Program-made: the position numbers and the translations under genes | Assembly: GCA_900765105.1 (NCBI GenBank) | Contig: CAAFQM010000377.1 | Coordinates: 1 to 11,698, forward strand | Direction of reading: 5' to 3' | Length of the DNA stretch: 11,698 nt | From: an uncultured Faecalibacterium sp. | Lineage (GTDB): Bacteria > Bacillota > Clostridia > Oscillospirales > Ruminococcaceae | In this document: positions 6,460 through 11,698 of the stretch, piece by piece | Position numbering within the stretch: position 1 is the stretch's first letter | Layout of the letters: each line of letters begins with the position of its first letter | The notes under the pieces: model-generated | What the model saw: the letters and a program-made list of their open reading frames with translations, nothing else | The model's database searches: none | Told to the model about the DNA's origin: nothing

Positions 6460-6602
6460 CATGGATCCAGCGCGTTGAAATCGCTGGTTGTTTTCTGGTT
6501 CTCTTTTGCAACCAAAAGAGAACATACCCGGCGGCGATGCATCTTGCAAAAGGCATGAAACCTTAAACACGCGACTACGCTCTGTGCCGGAAGCATTCTA
6601 AA

Positions 6603-7433
6603 TCAGAAGATTGCCGTCACCACTGCCACCGCCAGCACGATGACACCCAGCACGATGCGGTAGATGCCGAAGAAGCGGAAGTCGTGGCGCTTGACATAAT
6701 CCATCAGGAAGCGGATGGCCGCAAGGCTCACGCCGAACGCCACCACGCAGCCGACGATCAGCACCGCGATCTCGGTGCCGGTAATGGCCGTGCCCGCTGC
6801 CACAAACTTGACCACCTTGAGCAGGGATGCACCCGCCATGACCGGGATGGCCAGATAGAAGGTGAACTCCGCCACACAGGCGCGGGACAACCCCAGCAGC
6901 AGGCCGCCCACGATGGTGGCACCGGAACGGGAGGTGCCGGGGATGATGGCCAGCATCTGCCACACACCAATGATGAGGGCATCCCGGTAGGTGATCTGTT
7001 CCAGCCGGGTGACATGGGGCGCGGTGCGGCGGTTCTCCACCACAAGGAACAGCACACCATACAGGATCAGCATGGCGGCCACCGTGATGTAGTTGTAGAA
7101 GTGTGCTTCCATCCAGTCATCCAGCGGGCTGATGACCAGCACCGGCAGGGTGGCGGCTACTACCTTGAACCACAGGTTCCAGACACTGGGCTTGGAGATG
7201 ACCCGGCCCTGCTTCATCCCGAAGGGCCACAGCTTGCCCCAGAACAGCACCACCACAGCCAGAATGGCACCCAGCTGGATGACCACCCGGAACATGGACA
7301 TGAACTCTTCGCTGGCGTTGAACTTGATGATCTGCTCCAGCAGGATCATATGGCCCGTGGACGAGATGGGCAGCCATTCGGTAACGCCCTCCACAATACC
7401 CATTAAAATTGCTTTGATGATCTCAAAAAACGT
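6603..7433 (-). CDS. uppP: Undecaprenyl-diphosphatase, probably with a non-AUG start
   Basis: UppP (BacA) removes a phosphate from undecaprenyl pyrophosphate to recycle the lipid carrier for peptidoglycan, and it gives bacitracin tolerance. Counting from the ATG at 7403, both signatures are present: EGVTEWLPISSTGH (5-18) and PGTSRSG (155-161). Several membrane helices follow, and the C-terminus is hydrophobic. Homologues usually carry about 8-12 residues before GIVEG. Here the frame continues upstream of 7403 with TFFEIIKAIL, which fits the family, but there is no ATG, GTG or TTG before the in-frame stop (7461-7463). AGGAGG (7446-7441) ends 7 bases before an ACG codon (7433-7431), whereas the ATG at 7403 has no ribosome binding site. 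I place the start at ACG 7433 (276 residues); a 266-residue form from 7403 is the fallback. The gene diverges from the trkA operon. Confidence 0.9.
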   Translation of the reverse strand, partial: TFFEIIKAILMGIVEGVTEWLPISSTGHMILLEQIIKFNASEEFMSMFRVVIQLGAILAVVVLFWGKLWPFGMKQGRVISKPSVWNLWFKVVAATLPVLVISPLDDWMEAHFYNYITVAAMLILYGVLFLVVENRRTAPHVTRLEQITYRDALIIGVWQMLAIIPGTSRSGATIVGGLLLGLSRACVAEFTFYLAIPVMAGASLLKVVKFVAAGTAITGTEIAVLIVGCVVAFGVSLAAIRFLMDYVKRHDFRFFGIYRIVLGVIVLAVAVVTAIF

Positions 7434-7440
7434 AAGAACC

Positions 7441-7446
7441 CCTCCT
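7441..7446 (-). promoter_or_regulatory. Ribosome binding site that points to the uppP start
   Basis: The minus strand reads AGGAGGGG, a near-perfect Shine-Dalgarno sequence. It is 7 bases from ACG (7433-7431) and 37 bases from the first ATG at 7403. Just upstream a small GCGC/GCGC inverted repeat (7450-7460) could partly structure the leader. Confidence 0.7.
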
Positions 7447-7479
7447 GTTGCGCAATGCGCTTAATCACTTGTTTTTTCA

Positions 7480-7488
7480 AGTATACCA
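7480..7488 (-). promoter_or_regulatory. Extended -10 promoter of uppP
   Basis: On the minus strand TGGTATACT gives a -10 TATACT (7480-7485) with the extended TG. No good -35 is seen. The start would be near 7473, leaving a leader of about 40 nt. Confidence 0.55.
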
Positions 7489-7541
7489 TACTATGACATC
7501 CTGCGCACGCAGAATGCAGAAATTTTACTCTCCGGGCCATA

Positions 7542-7570
7542 TTTATCTGCCTGCTCAAATGTGCTATACT
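7542..7570 (+). promoter_or_regulatory. Promoter of the trkA-ydbST-HAD gene set
   Basis: TGCTATACT (7562-7570) is an extended -10 with TATACT at 7565-7570. A weak -35 TTTATC (7542-7547) is 17 bases away. The expected start near 7577 leaves a leader of about 65 nt. The 12-mer TGTGCTATACTG is identical to that in the DUF362 promoter. Confidence 0.6.
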
Positions 7571-7642
7571 GTAGTTATATACGAACCTGCACCGTGCTCT
7601 TCTGCAGGAGTCCGTCACCATTTTATGATGAGGTGAGTTTTC

Positions 7643-8056
7643 ATGAACATTCTGGTTATCGGCTGCGATCAGGTGGGCGCATCGCTCATCCGCGATCTGG
7701 AACGCATCGGCCACGATATTTCCCTGATCGAGCGGGACCCCGAACAGCTCAAGCGGCTGGACGCCTTTGATGACTACCGCTTTGGCGGCACCGCCCTTGT
7801 GGGCGACCCCACCGACCCGGATATCCTGCGGCAGGGCGGCGTGGAGAACTGCGACGCCGTGGCCGCCGTCAGCGAGGATGACACCGTGAACCTGATGGCC
7901 GCGCAGATCGCAAAGAGCATCTTCCGCCGGGAAAAGGTCATCTGCCGCGTCTCCGACCCCCATCTGCAGGTGCTGTACCACAAGGCCTATGAGCTGGACA
8001 CCATCTGCCCCACCGTGCTCACCGAGCAGTCGGTGTTCCGCGCACTTTCCAAGTGA
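7643..8056 (+). CDS. TrkA-N (RCK/KTN) domain protein, single domain
   Basis: The 137-residue protein is a lone Rossmann-fold RCK domain of the TrkA/Ktr regulators, which sit on the cytoplasmic face of potassium channels and transporters and gate them through nucleotide binding. The beta1 loop reads G7-C-D9-Q-V-G12, so the middle glycine of GxGxxG is aspartate. The acidic residue ending beta2 (E30 in SLIERDP) and G54-D55 are kept. It ends after the N domain, with no TrkA-C domain. GAGGTGAG lies a few bases before the ATG. The next gene, 34 bases on, encodes a second TrkA with both domains, so the two may form a hetero-oligomeric ring. No TrkH/KtrB membrane subunit is in the window. The changed glycine suggests altered or lost NAD(H)/ATP binding in this subunit. 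Confidence 0.88.
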   Translation: MNILVIGCDQVGASLIRDLERIGHDISLIERDPEQLKRLDAFDDYRFGGTALVGDPTDPDILRQGGVENCDAVAAVSEDDTVNLMAAQIAKSIFRREKVICRVSDPHLQVLYHKAYELDTICPTVLTEQSVFRALSK

Positions 8057-8090
8057 TTTTTGATTCCGCTTTGTAGAATGAGGTAACGAT

Positions 8091-8756
8091 ATGAAAGTTT
8101 GTATTGCAGGCGGCGGCAAAGTGGGGCTGTATCTGGCCCAGAGCCTGCTGGCGCACCACCACAAAGTGACCATCATCGAGCCGCAGGAGATGCTCTGCCG
8201 TTCCCTTGCGGATACGCTGGACATCCCGGTGATCTGCGGTGACGCCGTGAGTTTTGACACCATGCGCACCGCCGATGTGGCCAGCTGCGACGCCTTTGTG
8301 GCCGTGACCGGTGCCGACGAGGACAACCTCGTAGCCTGCCAGATCGCCAAGCGGGAGTTCGGCGTGGACCGCACCGTGGCCCGGGCTTCCAACCCCAAGA
8401 ACCGGGAGCTGCTGCACACACTGGGCGTGGACACCGTGGTCTGCGGCACCGACAACCTGAGCCATATTCTGGAACGGGAGATCGAGACCGACACCATCCG
8501 CCAGCTGCTCTCGCTGGGCGGCGGCACCGCCAGCCTGAACGAGATCCTTCTGCCGGAGAACTTCCAGTTTGCCGGGCAGGCCGTCAAGGACATCCCCATG
8601 CCGGGCGACGTCATCCTGGTGTGCATCACCCGGGACGCGGAGTTCATCATCCCCCACGGCAACACCACCCTGCTGCCGTGGGACCGCATCCTCTGCCTGA
8701 CGCAGGACGACACCCTGCACCTGCTGATGGACGCATGGGGTCTCAACAACAAATGA
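8091..8756 (+). CDS. trkA: Trk-type potassium uptake regulator TrkA (N and C domains)
   Basis: The 221-residue protein has a TrkA-N Rossmann domain (about 1-120) with an intact G7-G-G9-K-V-G12 loop and E30 at the end of beta2, then a TrkA-C domain (about 135-218). It should bind NAD(H) or ATP and regulate a potassium channel or transporter at the membrane. Its length matches single-unit TrkA/KtrA proteins (about 220 residues), half of the duplicated E. coli TrkA. GAGGTAA lies shortly before the ATG. It follows the N-only TrkA by 34 bases, and its TGA stop overlaps the next ATG as ATGA (8753-8756), so it is probably translated in series with the YdbS-like gene. The family call is firm; the partner transporter is not in the window. 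Confidence 0.92.
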   Translation: MKVCIAGGGKVGLYLAQSLLAHHHKVTIIEPQEMLCRSLADTLDIPVICGDAVSFDTMRTADVASCDAFVAVTGADEDNLVACQIAKREFGVDRTVARASNPKNRELLHTLGVDTVVCGTDNLSHILEREIETDTIRQLLSLGGGTASLNEILLPENFQFAGQAVKDIPMPGDVILVCITRDAEFIIPHGNTTLLPWDRILCLTQDDTLHLLMDAWGLNNK

Positions 8757-9184
8757 CCGAGACCGAACTGCTGCGCACTGCGCTGATCATCCCGCCCCGG
8801 GCGCGGGCTGTGCTCTGCGGCTGGGCCGGGGTGCCCGGCCTTGTCTGTGCGCCTTTTGTGTTCTGGCAGGGCATCCCGGCCGGATGCGTCTTCTGCGCCC
8901 TGTGGGCGGCGCTGGTGTTCGAGGTGTGGGTGCGCAGCTGCAGCTTTGCGGCCTTTCTGACCCGGAAAGAGCTGGTGGTGCAGTCCGGCATAGCGATGCC
9001 CATGACGCGGCAGCTGCCCCGCCGTGCCGTGACCGGTGTGTCGGCGCTGCGCACCCCGCTGCTCTGGATGGCCGGGTGCAGTCTACTGGTCGTGCGCAGC
9101 CCCGGCGCACAGCTGCTTGTGCCCGGCGTCCCGACTGATGAGGCACAGGCTCTGGCGGCAGCGCTGACAAAGGAGGTGCCATGA
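8753..9184 (+). CDS. YdbS-like bacterial PH (bPH2) membrane protein
   Basis: The start is the ATG of the ATGA overlap with trkA (8753); a longer frame from 8621 lies inside trkA and lacks support. The 143-residue product has two hydrophobic segments (about 19-38 and 41-58), then a bPH2 domain (about 68-140) with LTRKELVVQSG, QLPRRAVTGV and a C-terminal helix (DEAQALAAAL). This is the YdbS layout. In Bacillus subtilis ydbS and ydbT form a sigma-W dependent operon linked to resistance against antimicrobials from related bacilli. The next gene is YdbT-like and overlaps by ATGA (9181-9184). No strong ribosome binding site precedes this start, so translation likely depends on coupling to trkA. A membrane-protecting role is inference from the Bacillus pair. 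Confidence 0.82.
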   Translation: MTETELLRTALIIPPRARAVLCGWAGVPGLVCAPFVFWQGIPAGCVFCALWAALVFEVWVRSCSFAAFLTRKELVVQSGIAMPMTRQLPRRAVTGVSALRTPLLWMAGCSLLVVRSPGAQLLVPGVPTDEAQALAAALTKEVP

Positions 9185-10530
9185 CCGAACGCGGCTTCCA
9201 CCCTTTTGCGGTGCTGCACTTTTTGCGCAAGACCCTGCTCGTCTACCTGCTGCCACTGCTGCAGGTGCTGTTCCAGCGCAACTGGCAGGCGCTGTGGGCG
9301 GCGCTGGCGCAGGATGCGGCATTGTTCTTTCTGCTCACGCTGGTCAGCGCTGCGGTGCTGCACGCCAGCCGCTGGCAGGTGGATGAAGAAGGCTGCCTGT
9401 GCATCCGCTGGCGGCTGGTGGTCCGGTTGGACCGCTGCCTGCGGGCGGACGGGCTGGCCGCGCTGACCATCGAGCGCCCCCTGCTTTACCGTCTGGCCGA
9501 TGCCAGCCGGGTGGTGCTTTATCCCGCCGGGCAGAAGCGTGCTATCACCCTGCATCTTACCCGGCAGGACGCTCAACGGCTGGCCGACCGGATGATGCCG
9601 GTGGGCGATGCCGTGGCTCACACGCCCCGGGGCGGCGAAAAGCTGGCTTTTGCGGTGCTGGGCGCCAACGGCCTATCCACCCTTGCCCTGCTGATGCTTG
9701 CTTTGCGCCAGAGCGAGCCTTACGCACCCGATGCCCAGACTGCCGCCTTTGCACATCTGGGCCGCATTGCGGCATGGGCGGCCCGCTGGCTTCCTGTGGG
9801 CACAGCGTGGCTGCTGGTGCTGGGCGGGGCGCTGTTCTGCGCCAGTCTGGCCCGCAGCGCGGCCCATGCCGCCCACTACACGGTGTGGCGCACCGATACC
9901 CAGCTGGGCAGCCGGGGCGGCTTTGTGCACCAGTACGAAATGCGGGTGCAGCTGCGGCACCTGAGCTACGCCGATGTGCGGCGCTCCCCGGCTACATGGG
10001 CGCTGCACTACAGCCCGGTATTCCTCACGGCAAGCCGCTGCCAGCCGGAGATCCCGCTGTTGGTCTGGCCGGAGAACGGGCCGTTTTTACAGGAAATGCT
10101 GCCGGGTTTCGTTCCGCCGCCGGACACACCTGCCGACACCCGGAACCGCAGCCGCATCTTCTTTCTGCCCGCCGGCATCCCCTGCGGGTTGTGCCTGCTG
10201 CTGACAGTGGCGTCCCGCTACACGCTGCCCGGCCTCACCGTTCCGCTGCTGGTTCTGACCGCCGGTTTTGCCGCTTTGCTGGGTGCAGCCTTTGCCGGCT
10301 ACCGCCGGGAGGGTGTCTGGCTGCGGGAGGGGCACATCACCCTGCGCATCCAGCGCGGGTTCCATATGCACAACATCTGCGTCTTCTGCCCGGACACCGC
10401 CCTGACGGCATTGCAGTCGCCGTGGGCGGCCGCCGTGCACCGCACCAACCTGACCCTGACGTTTCCCGGGAAACTCCGGCTCAAGGTGCGCAGCGTGCGG
10501 TGCAGCGAGCTGAATTTTATGAATCTGTAA
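9181..10530 (+). CDS. YdbT-like membrane protein with three bPH2 domains
   Basis: The 449-residue product alternates membrane segments with PH-like domains. A hydrophobic pair (about 18-62) precedes bPH2-1 (about 63-135). Hydrophobic segments near 152-172 and 190-222 precede bPH2-2 (about 230-305, beginning HYTVWRTDTQLGSRGG). A third hydrophobic block (about 326-370) precedes bPH2-3 (about 372-447, beginning YRREGVWLREGHITLR). Three bPH2 repeats after paired helices match YdbT. AAAGGAGGTG (9169-9178) is a very strong ribosome binding site only 2 bases from the ATG, and the ATG overlaps the previous stop. It probably forms a complex with the YdbS-like protein. The Bacillus pair is tied to defence against antimicrobial peptides; that function here is inferred from architecture only. 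Confidence 0.85.
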   Translation: MTERGFHPFAVLHFLRKTLLVYLLPLLQVLFQRNWQALWAALAQDAALFFLLTLVSAAVLHASRWQVDEEGCLCIRWRLVVRLDRCLRADGLAALTIERPLLYRLADASRVVLYPAGQKRAITLHLTRQDAQRLADRMMPVGDAVAHTPRGGEKLAFAVLGANGLSTLALLMLALRQSEPYAPDAQTAAFAHLGRIAAWAARWLPVGTAWLLVLGGALFCASLARSAAHAAHYTVWRTDTQLGSRGGFVHQYEMRVQLRHLSYADVRRSPATWALHYSPVFLTASRCQPEIPLLVWPENGPFLQEMLPGFVPPPDTPADTRNRSRIFFLPAGIPCGLCLLLTVASRYTLPGLTVPLLVLTAGFAALLGAAFAGYRREGVWLREGHITLRIQRGFHMHNICVFCPDTALTALQSPWAAAVHRTNLTLTFPGKLRLKVRSVRCSELNFMNL

Positions 10531-10546
10531 GGAGTCTTTTTCTGTG
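10529..10546 (+). promoter_or_regulatory. Ribosome binding site fixing a GTG start
   Basis: AAGGAG (10529-10534) overlaps the TAA stop of the YdbT-like gene (10528-10530) and lies 9 bases before GTG at 10544. The GTG places the HAD motif DLDGT at the usual distance from the N-terminus, so it is the true start, and translation is likely coupled to the preceding gene. Confidence 0.85.
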
Positions 10547-11200
10547 ATCCGAACCGTATTATTTGATCTGGACGGCACCCTGCTGAACACCATCGATGAC
10601 CTTGCCGATGCGGGCAACTGGGTGTGCACACAGCACGGCTGGCCCACCTTTACGGTGGAACAGTTCAAACACATGGTGGGCAACGGCATCCCGAAACTGG
10701 TGGAGCGCTTTTCCCCGGAAAACGCCCGCACGCCGGAACAGCTGGCCGCTACGCTGGCCGAGTTCACCGCCCGGTACGACGCCCACAAAGAGGATAAAAC
10801 CGCCCCTTATCCCGGCATTGCCGCCCTGCTGGACAAGCTGCGGGCAAACGGCATCCGATGCGCGGTATTCTCCAACAAGGCCGACCCGCTGTGCGGCAAG
10901 ATCATTGCCCATTACTTCGGCGAAGGCCGCTTTGACGCGGTGCGCGGCAGCCGACCCGGCGTGCCCACCAAACCCGACCCTGCCGGGCTGTACGCCCTGA
11001 TGGAGCAGATCGGCGCAGAACGCTCTTCTACCCTGTTCGTGGGCGACAGCGATGTGGATATCCTCACCGGGCACAACGCCGGCCTGCCTGCCATGGGCGC
11101 GCTGTGGGGCTTCCGGGGCGAGGCAGAGCTGACCGCCGCCGGGGCCGACGCACTGGCCGCAGTGCCGGAGGATATTTTTACTTATACCCAGACCCATTGA
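10544..11200 (+). CDS. HAD-superfamily phosphatase, phosphoglycolate phosphatase-like
   Basis: The 218-residue cytoplasmic enzyme carries all four HAD motifs: D8-L-D10-G-T (nucleophile and acid/base), S110-N111 (motif II), K143 in PTKPDP (motif III) and G167-D168-S-D-V-D172 (motif IV, magnesium binding). A helical cap (about 15-85) between motifs I and II is the C1 cap of the Gph/PpaX group, which dephosphorylates 2-phosphoglycolate, pyrophosphate or related small substrates. The exact substrate is not decided by these motifs. It starts with GTG, is 13 bases from the YdbT-like stop, and ends before a terminator, so it appears to be the last gene of the trkA set. A functional link to the membrane proteins is not evident; it may simply be a passenger. 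Confidence 0.9.
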   Translation: MIRTVLFDLDGTLLNTIDDLADAGNWVCTQHGWPTFTVEQFKHMVGNGIPKLVERFSPENARTPEQLAATLAEFTARYDAHKEDKTAPYPGIAALLDKLRANGIRCAVFSNKADPLCGKIIAHYFGEGRFDAVRGSRPGVPTKPDPAGLYALMEQIGAERSSTLFVGDSDVDILTGHNAGLPAMGALWGFRGEAELTAAGADALAAVPEDIFTYTQTH

Positions 11201-11226
11201 AACTATTTTTTAATTTATGCAGAAAA

Positions 11227-11253
11227 GGCGGGCGACCCATCGGGCCGCCCGCC
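11227..11253. terminator. Bidirectional GC-rich terminator
   Basis: GGCGGGCG (11227-11234) pairs with CGCCCGCC (11246-11253), with an inner CCC/GGG pairing around ATC. A broken T tract follows on + (TGCTTTGTTCTTT), and TTTTCT follows on the minus strand. It separates the convergent HAD gene and the small gene at 11280-11504. Confidence 0.8.
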
Positions 11254-11279
11254 TGCTTTGTTCTTTGGAGTCTCCCGGC

Positions 11280-11504
11280 TTATGCCAGAGTAACTTCCTG
11301 GATCTTGGAAGAAGCGAACTCGAAGGGCCACACGGTCTTCCAGTCCTGATCCTGCACCTGTGCGATAGCAACGGATGCATAGGTATTGTCGCGGTAGTGC
11401 TTCACGCCGCCGATCTCGTACTCGCGTTTTGTCTGCTGCAGCAGCTTTTGCGCCGTTTCGTGGAGTTTTGTCTCGGCGGTAAGATTCTTGCGTCTTTTTT
11501 TCAT
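11280..11504 (-). CDS. Small hypothetical protein, 74 residues
   Basis: The product starts with a very basic tip (MKKRRKN), continues with a predicted helix (about 9-27, LTAETKLHETAQKLL) and then a mixed beta-like part with aromatic residues (KTVWPFEFASSK) near the C-terminus. It has no signal peptide or membrane segment, and I recognise no family. GAGGGG lies 7 bases before the ATG at 11504. A competing minus-strand frame from 11511 has its ATG touching the same GAGGGG, so it is much less likely. The gene converges on the HAD gene with a shared terminator and diverges from the tRNA-Met promoter. The basic N-terminus could contact nucleic acid, but that is only a guess. Confidence 0.65.
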   Translation of the reverse strand: MKKRRKNLTAETKLHETAQKLLQQTKREYEIGGVKHYRDNTYASVAIAQVQDQDWKTVWPFEFASSKIQEVTLA

Positions 11505-11523
11505 GTCTCATCCCCTCTCAAAG

Positions 11524-11540
11524 AAAAAGTTGAACTTTTT
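11524..11540. promoter_or_regulatory. AT-rich dyad between the small gene and the tRNA promoter
   Basis: AAAAAGTT (11524-11531) and AACTTTTT (11533-11540) form a perfect inverted repeat around one G. It lies in the shared upstream region about 20 bases before the small gene's start codon. It could be an operator or a weak terminator on the + strand; I cannot tell which. Confidence 0.3.
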
Positions 11541-11552
11541 TAAAAATAAGTG

Positions 11553-11581
11553 TTGACAAAAAGGAGAACAGTAGATATAAT
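11553..11581 (+). promoter_or_regulatory. Consensus promoter of the tRNA-Met gene
   Basis: TTGACA (11553-11558) and TATAAT (11576-11581) are both perfect and 17 bases apart. Transcription should begin near 11588, about 28 bases before the mature tRNA. Such perfect promoters are typical of stable RNA genes. Confidence 0.92.
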
Positions 11582-11615
11582 AATAAAGCACCGTTCAAGT
11601 GCGAAAAACATATGT

Positions 11616-11692
11616 GGCGGTATAGCTCAGTTGGCTAGAGCATTCGGTTCATACCCGAAGTGTCACCGGTTCAAATCCAGTTACCGCTACCA
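11616..11692 (+). tRNA. tRNA-Met (CAT), elongator type
   Basis: The 77-base cloverleaf includes an encoded CCA end. The acceptor stem is GGCGGTA with TACCGCT (G1-U72 wobble), the D stem GCTC/GAGC, the anticodon stem TTCGG/CCGAA and the anticodon CAT at 11650-11652. The T stem is ACCGG/CCAGT, with one C-A mismatch at its third pair. It is not an initiator tRNA: the three G-C pairs next to the anticodon loop and the unpaired 1-72 position are missing. The sequence closely resembles Bacillus elongator tRNA-Met, including the ending CGCTACCA, so an Ile2 (lysidine) identity is less likely. It may be the first gene of a tRNA cluster continuing past the right edge. Confidence 0.93.
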
Positions 11693-11698
11693 CTTTTA

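Larger units (their letters stand above)
6120..6602. repeat. Gene-free region with six consecutive hairpins
   Basis: About 480 bases hold no convincing gene; the open frames here lack ribosome binding sites and have low-complexity, Arg/Ser/Cys-rich products. Instead there are six hairpins: a 34-base perfect palindrome (6206-6239), GCTCCC/GGGAGC (6287-6301), GTCGC/GCGAC (6343-6356), an 11-bp AT-rich stem (6373-6383 with 6400-6410), AAAAGGGGC/GCCCCTTTT (6436-6458) and an 11-bp stem (6498-6508 with 6513-6523). Several carry T tracts and could end uppP transcription on the minus strand. The density suggests a composite intergenic repeat, but copies elsewhere cannot be seen from this window. Confidence 0.55.

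Noticed and set aside
6190..6560. CRISPR array
   Set aside because: The hairpins differ in sequence and spacing, with no recurring repeat unit or uniform spacers.
6188..6570. Two minus-strand open frames (62 and 80 codons) inside the hairpin-rich gap
   Set aside because: No ribosome binding sites, products Arg/Ser/Cys-rich without structure, and both run through hairpin arms, as expected for translated repeats.
7403..8752. 449-codon minus-strand open frame across the trkA genes
   Set aside because: It is antisense to two clear TrkA proteins and low in recognisable structure, and it overlaps the uppP/trkA intergenic region without a proper start signal.
11215..11511. 98-codon minus-strand frame overlapping the 74-residue gene
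   Set aside because: Its ATG directly touches the GAGGGG site, leaving no spacing, and the frame reads through the terminator hairpin; the 11504 start has proper spacing and a more protein-like product.
11616..11692. Initiator tRNA-Met
   Set aside because: The anticodon stem lacks the three consecutive G-C pairs and positions 1 and 72 form a G-U pair rather than a mismatch; the overall sequence fits elongator tRNA-Met.

Overview
The window is about 11.7 kb of GC-rich, gene-dense bacterial DNA with Firmicute-type signals: strong AAGGAGG ribosome binding sites, TTGACA/TATAAT-type promoters, short hairpin terminators with U tracts, and an elongator tRNA-Met close to that of Bacillus. Gene content and base composition suggest a gut Clostridia member, most likely Faecalibacterium or a close Oscillospiraceae relative. 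That assignment is inference from memory of such genomes, not from a search.

Layout: (1) 1-183 is the 3' end of a gene whose last 60 residues look like the C-terminal ATPase tail of an SMC-like protein (COG4913/JetC-like), closed by a terminator. (2) 431-1090 (+) is a membrane PAP2-family phosphatase with its own promoter. It converges on gluQ (1253-2245, -), and a bidirectional hairpin lies between them. (3) 2459-4006 (-) is an orphan PTS EIIC-EIIB permease with no EIIA. It diverges from 4237-4863 (+), a lipoprotein of unknown function behind a near-consensus promoter. (4) 4924-6048 (-) is a DUF362 protein with two 4Fe-4S motifs. (5) About 6120-6600 has no convincing gene and holds a run of six hairpins, probably an intergenic repeat mosaic. 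(6) uppP (6603 to about 7433, -) encodes undecaprenyl-diphosphatase, with no canonical start codon at the expected N-terminus. (7) 7643-11200 (+) is a tight five-gene set: a TrkA-N-only protein, a TrkA N+C protein, a YdbS-like and a YdbT-like bPH2 membrane protein, and a HAD phosphatase. (8) 11280-11504 (-) is a small hypothetical protein, divergent from a tRNA-Met gene with a perfect consensus promoter at the right edge.

Several genes concern the cell envelope: PAP2 phosphatase, UppP, the YdbST-like pair and a lipoprotein. The most coherent unit is trkA-trkA-ydbS-ydbT-HAD, where ATGA stop/start overlaps join a potassium-transport regulator to bacterial PH-domain membrane proteins. No mobile element, CRISPR array or rRNA is visible. 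The clearest oddities are the uppP start, the degenerate NAD motif in the first TrkA protein, the hairpin mosaic, a terminator-like hairpin ahead of the PTS gene, and the possible Wadjet-type ATPase cut off at the left edge.
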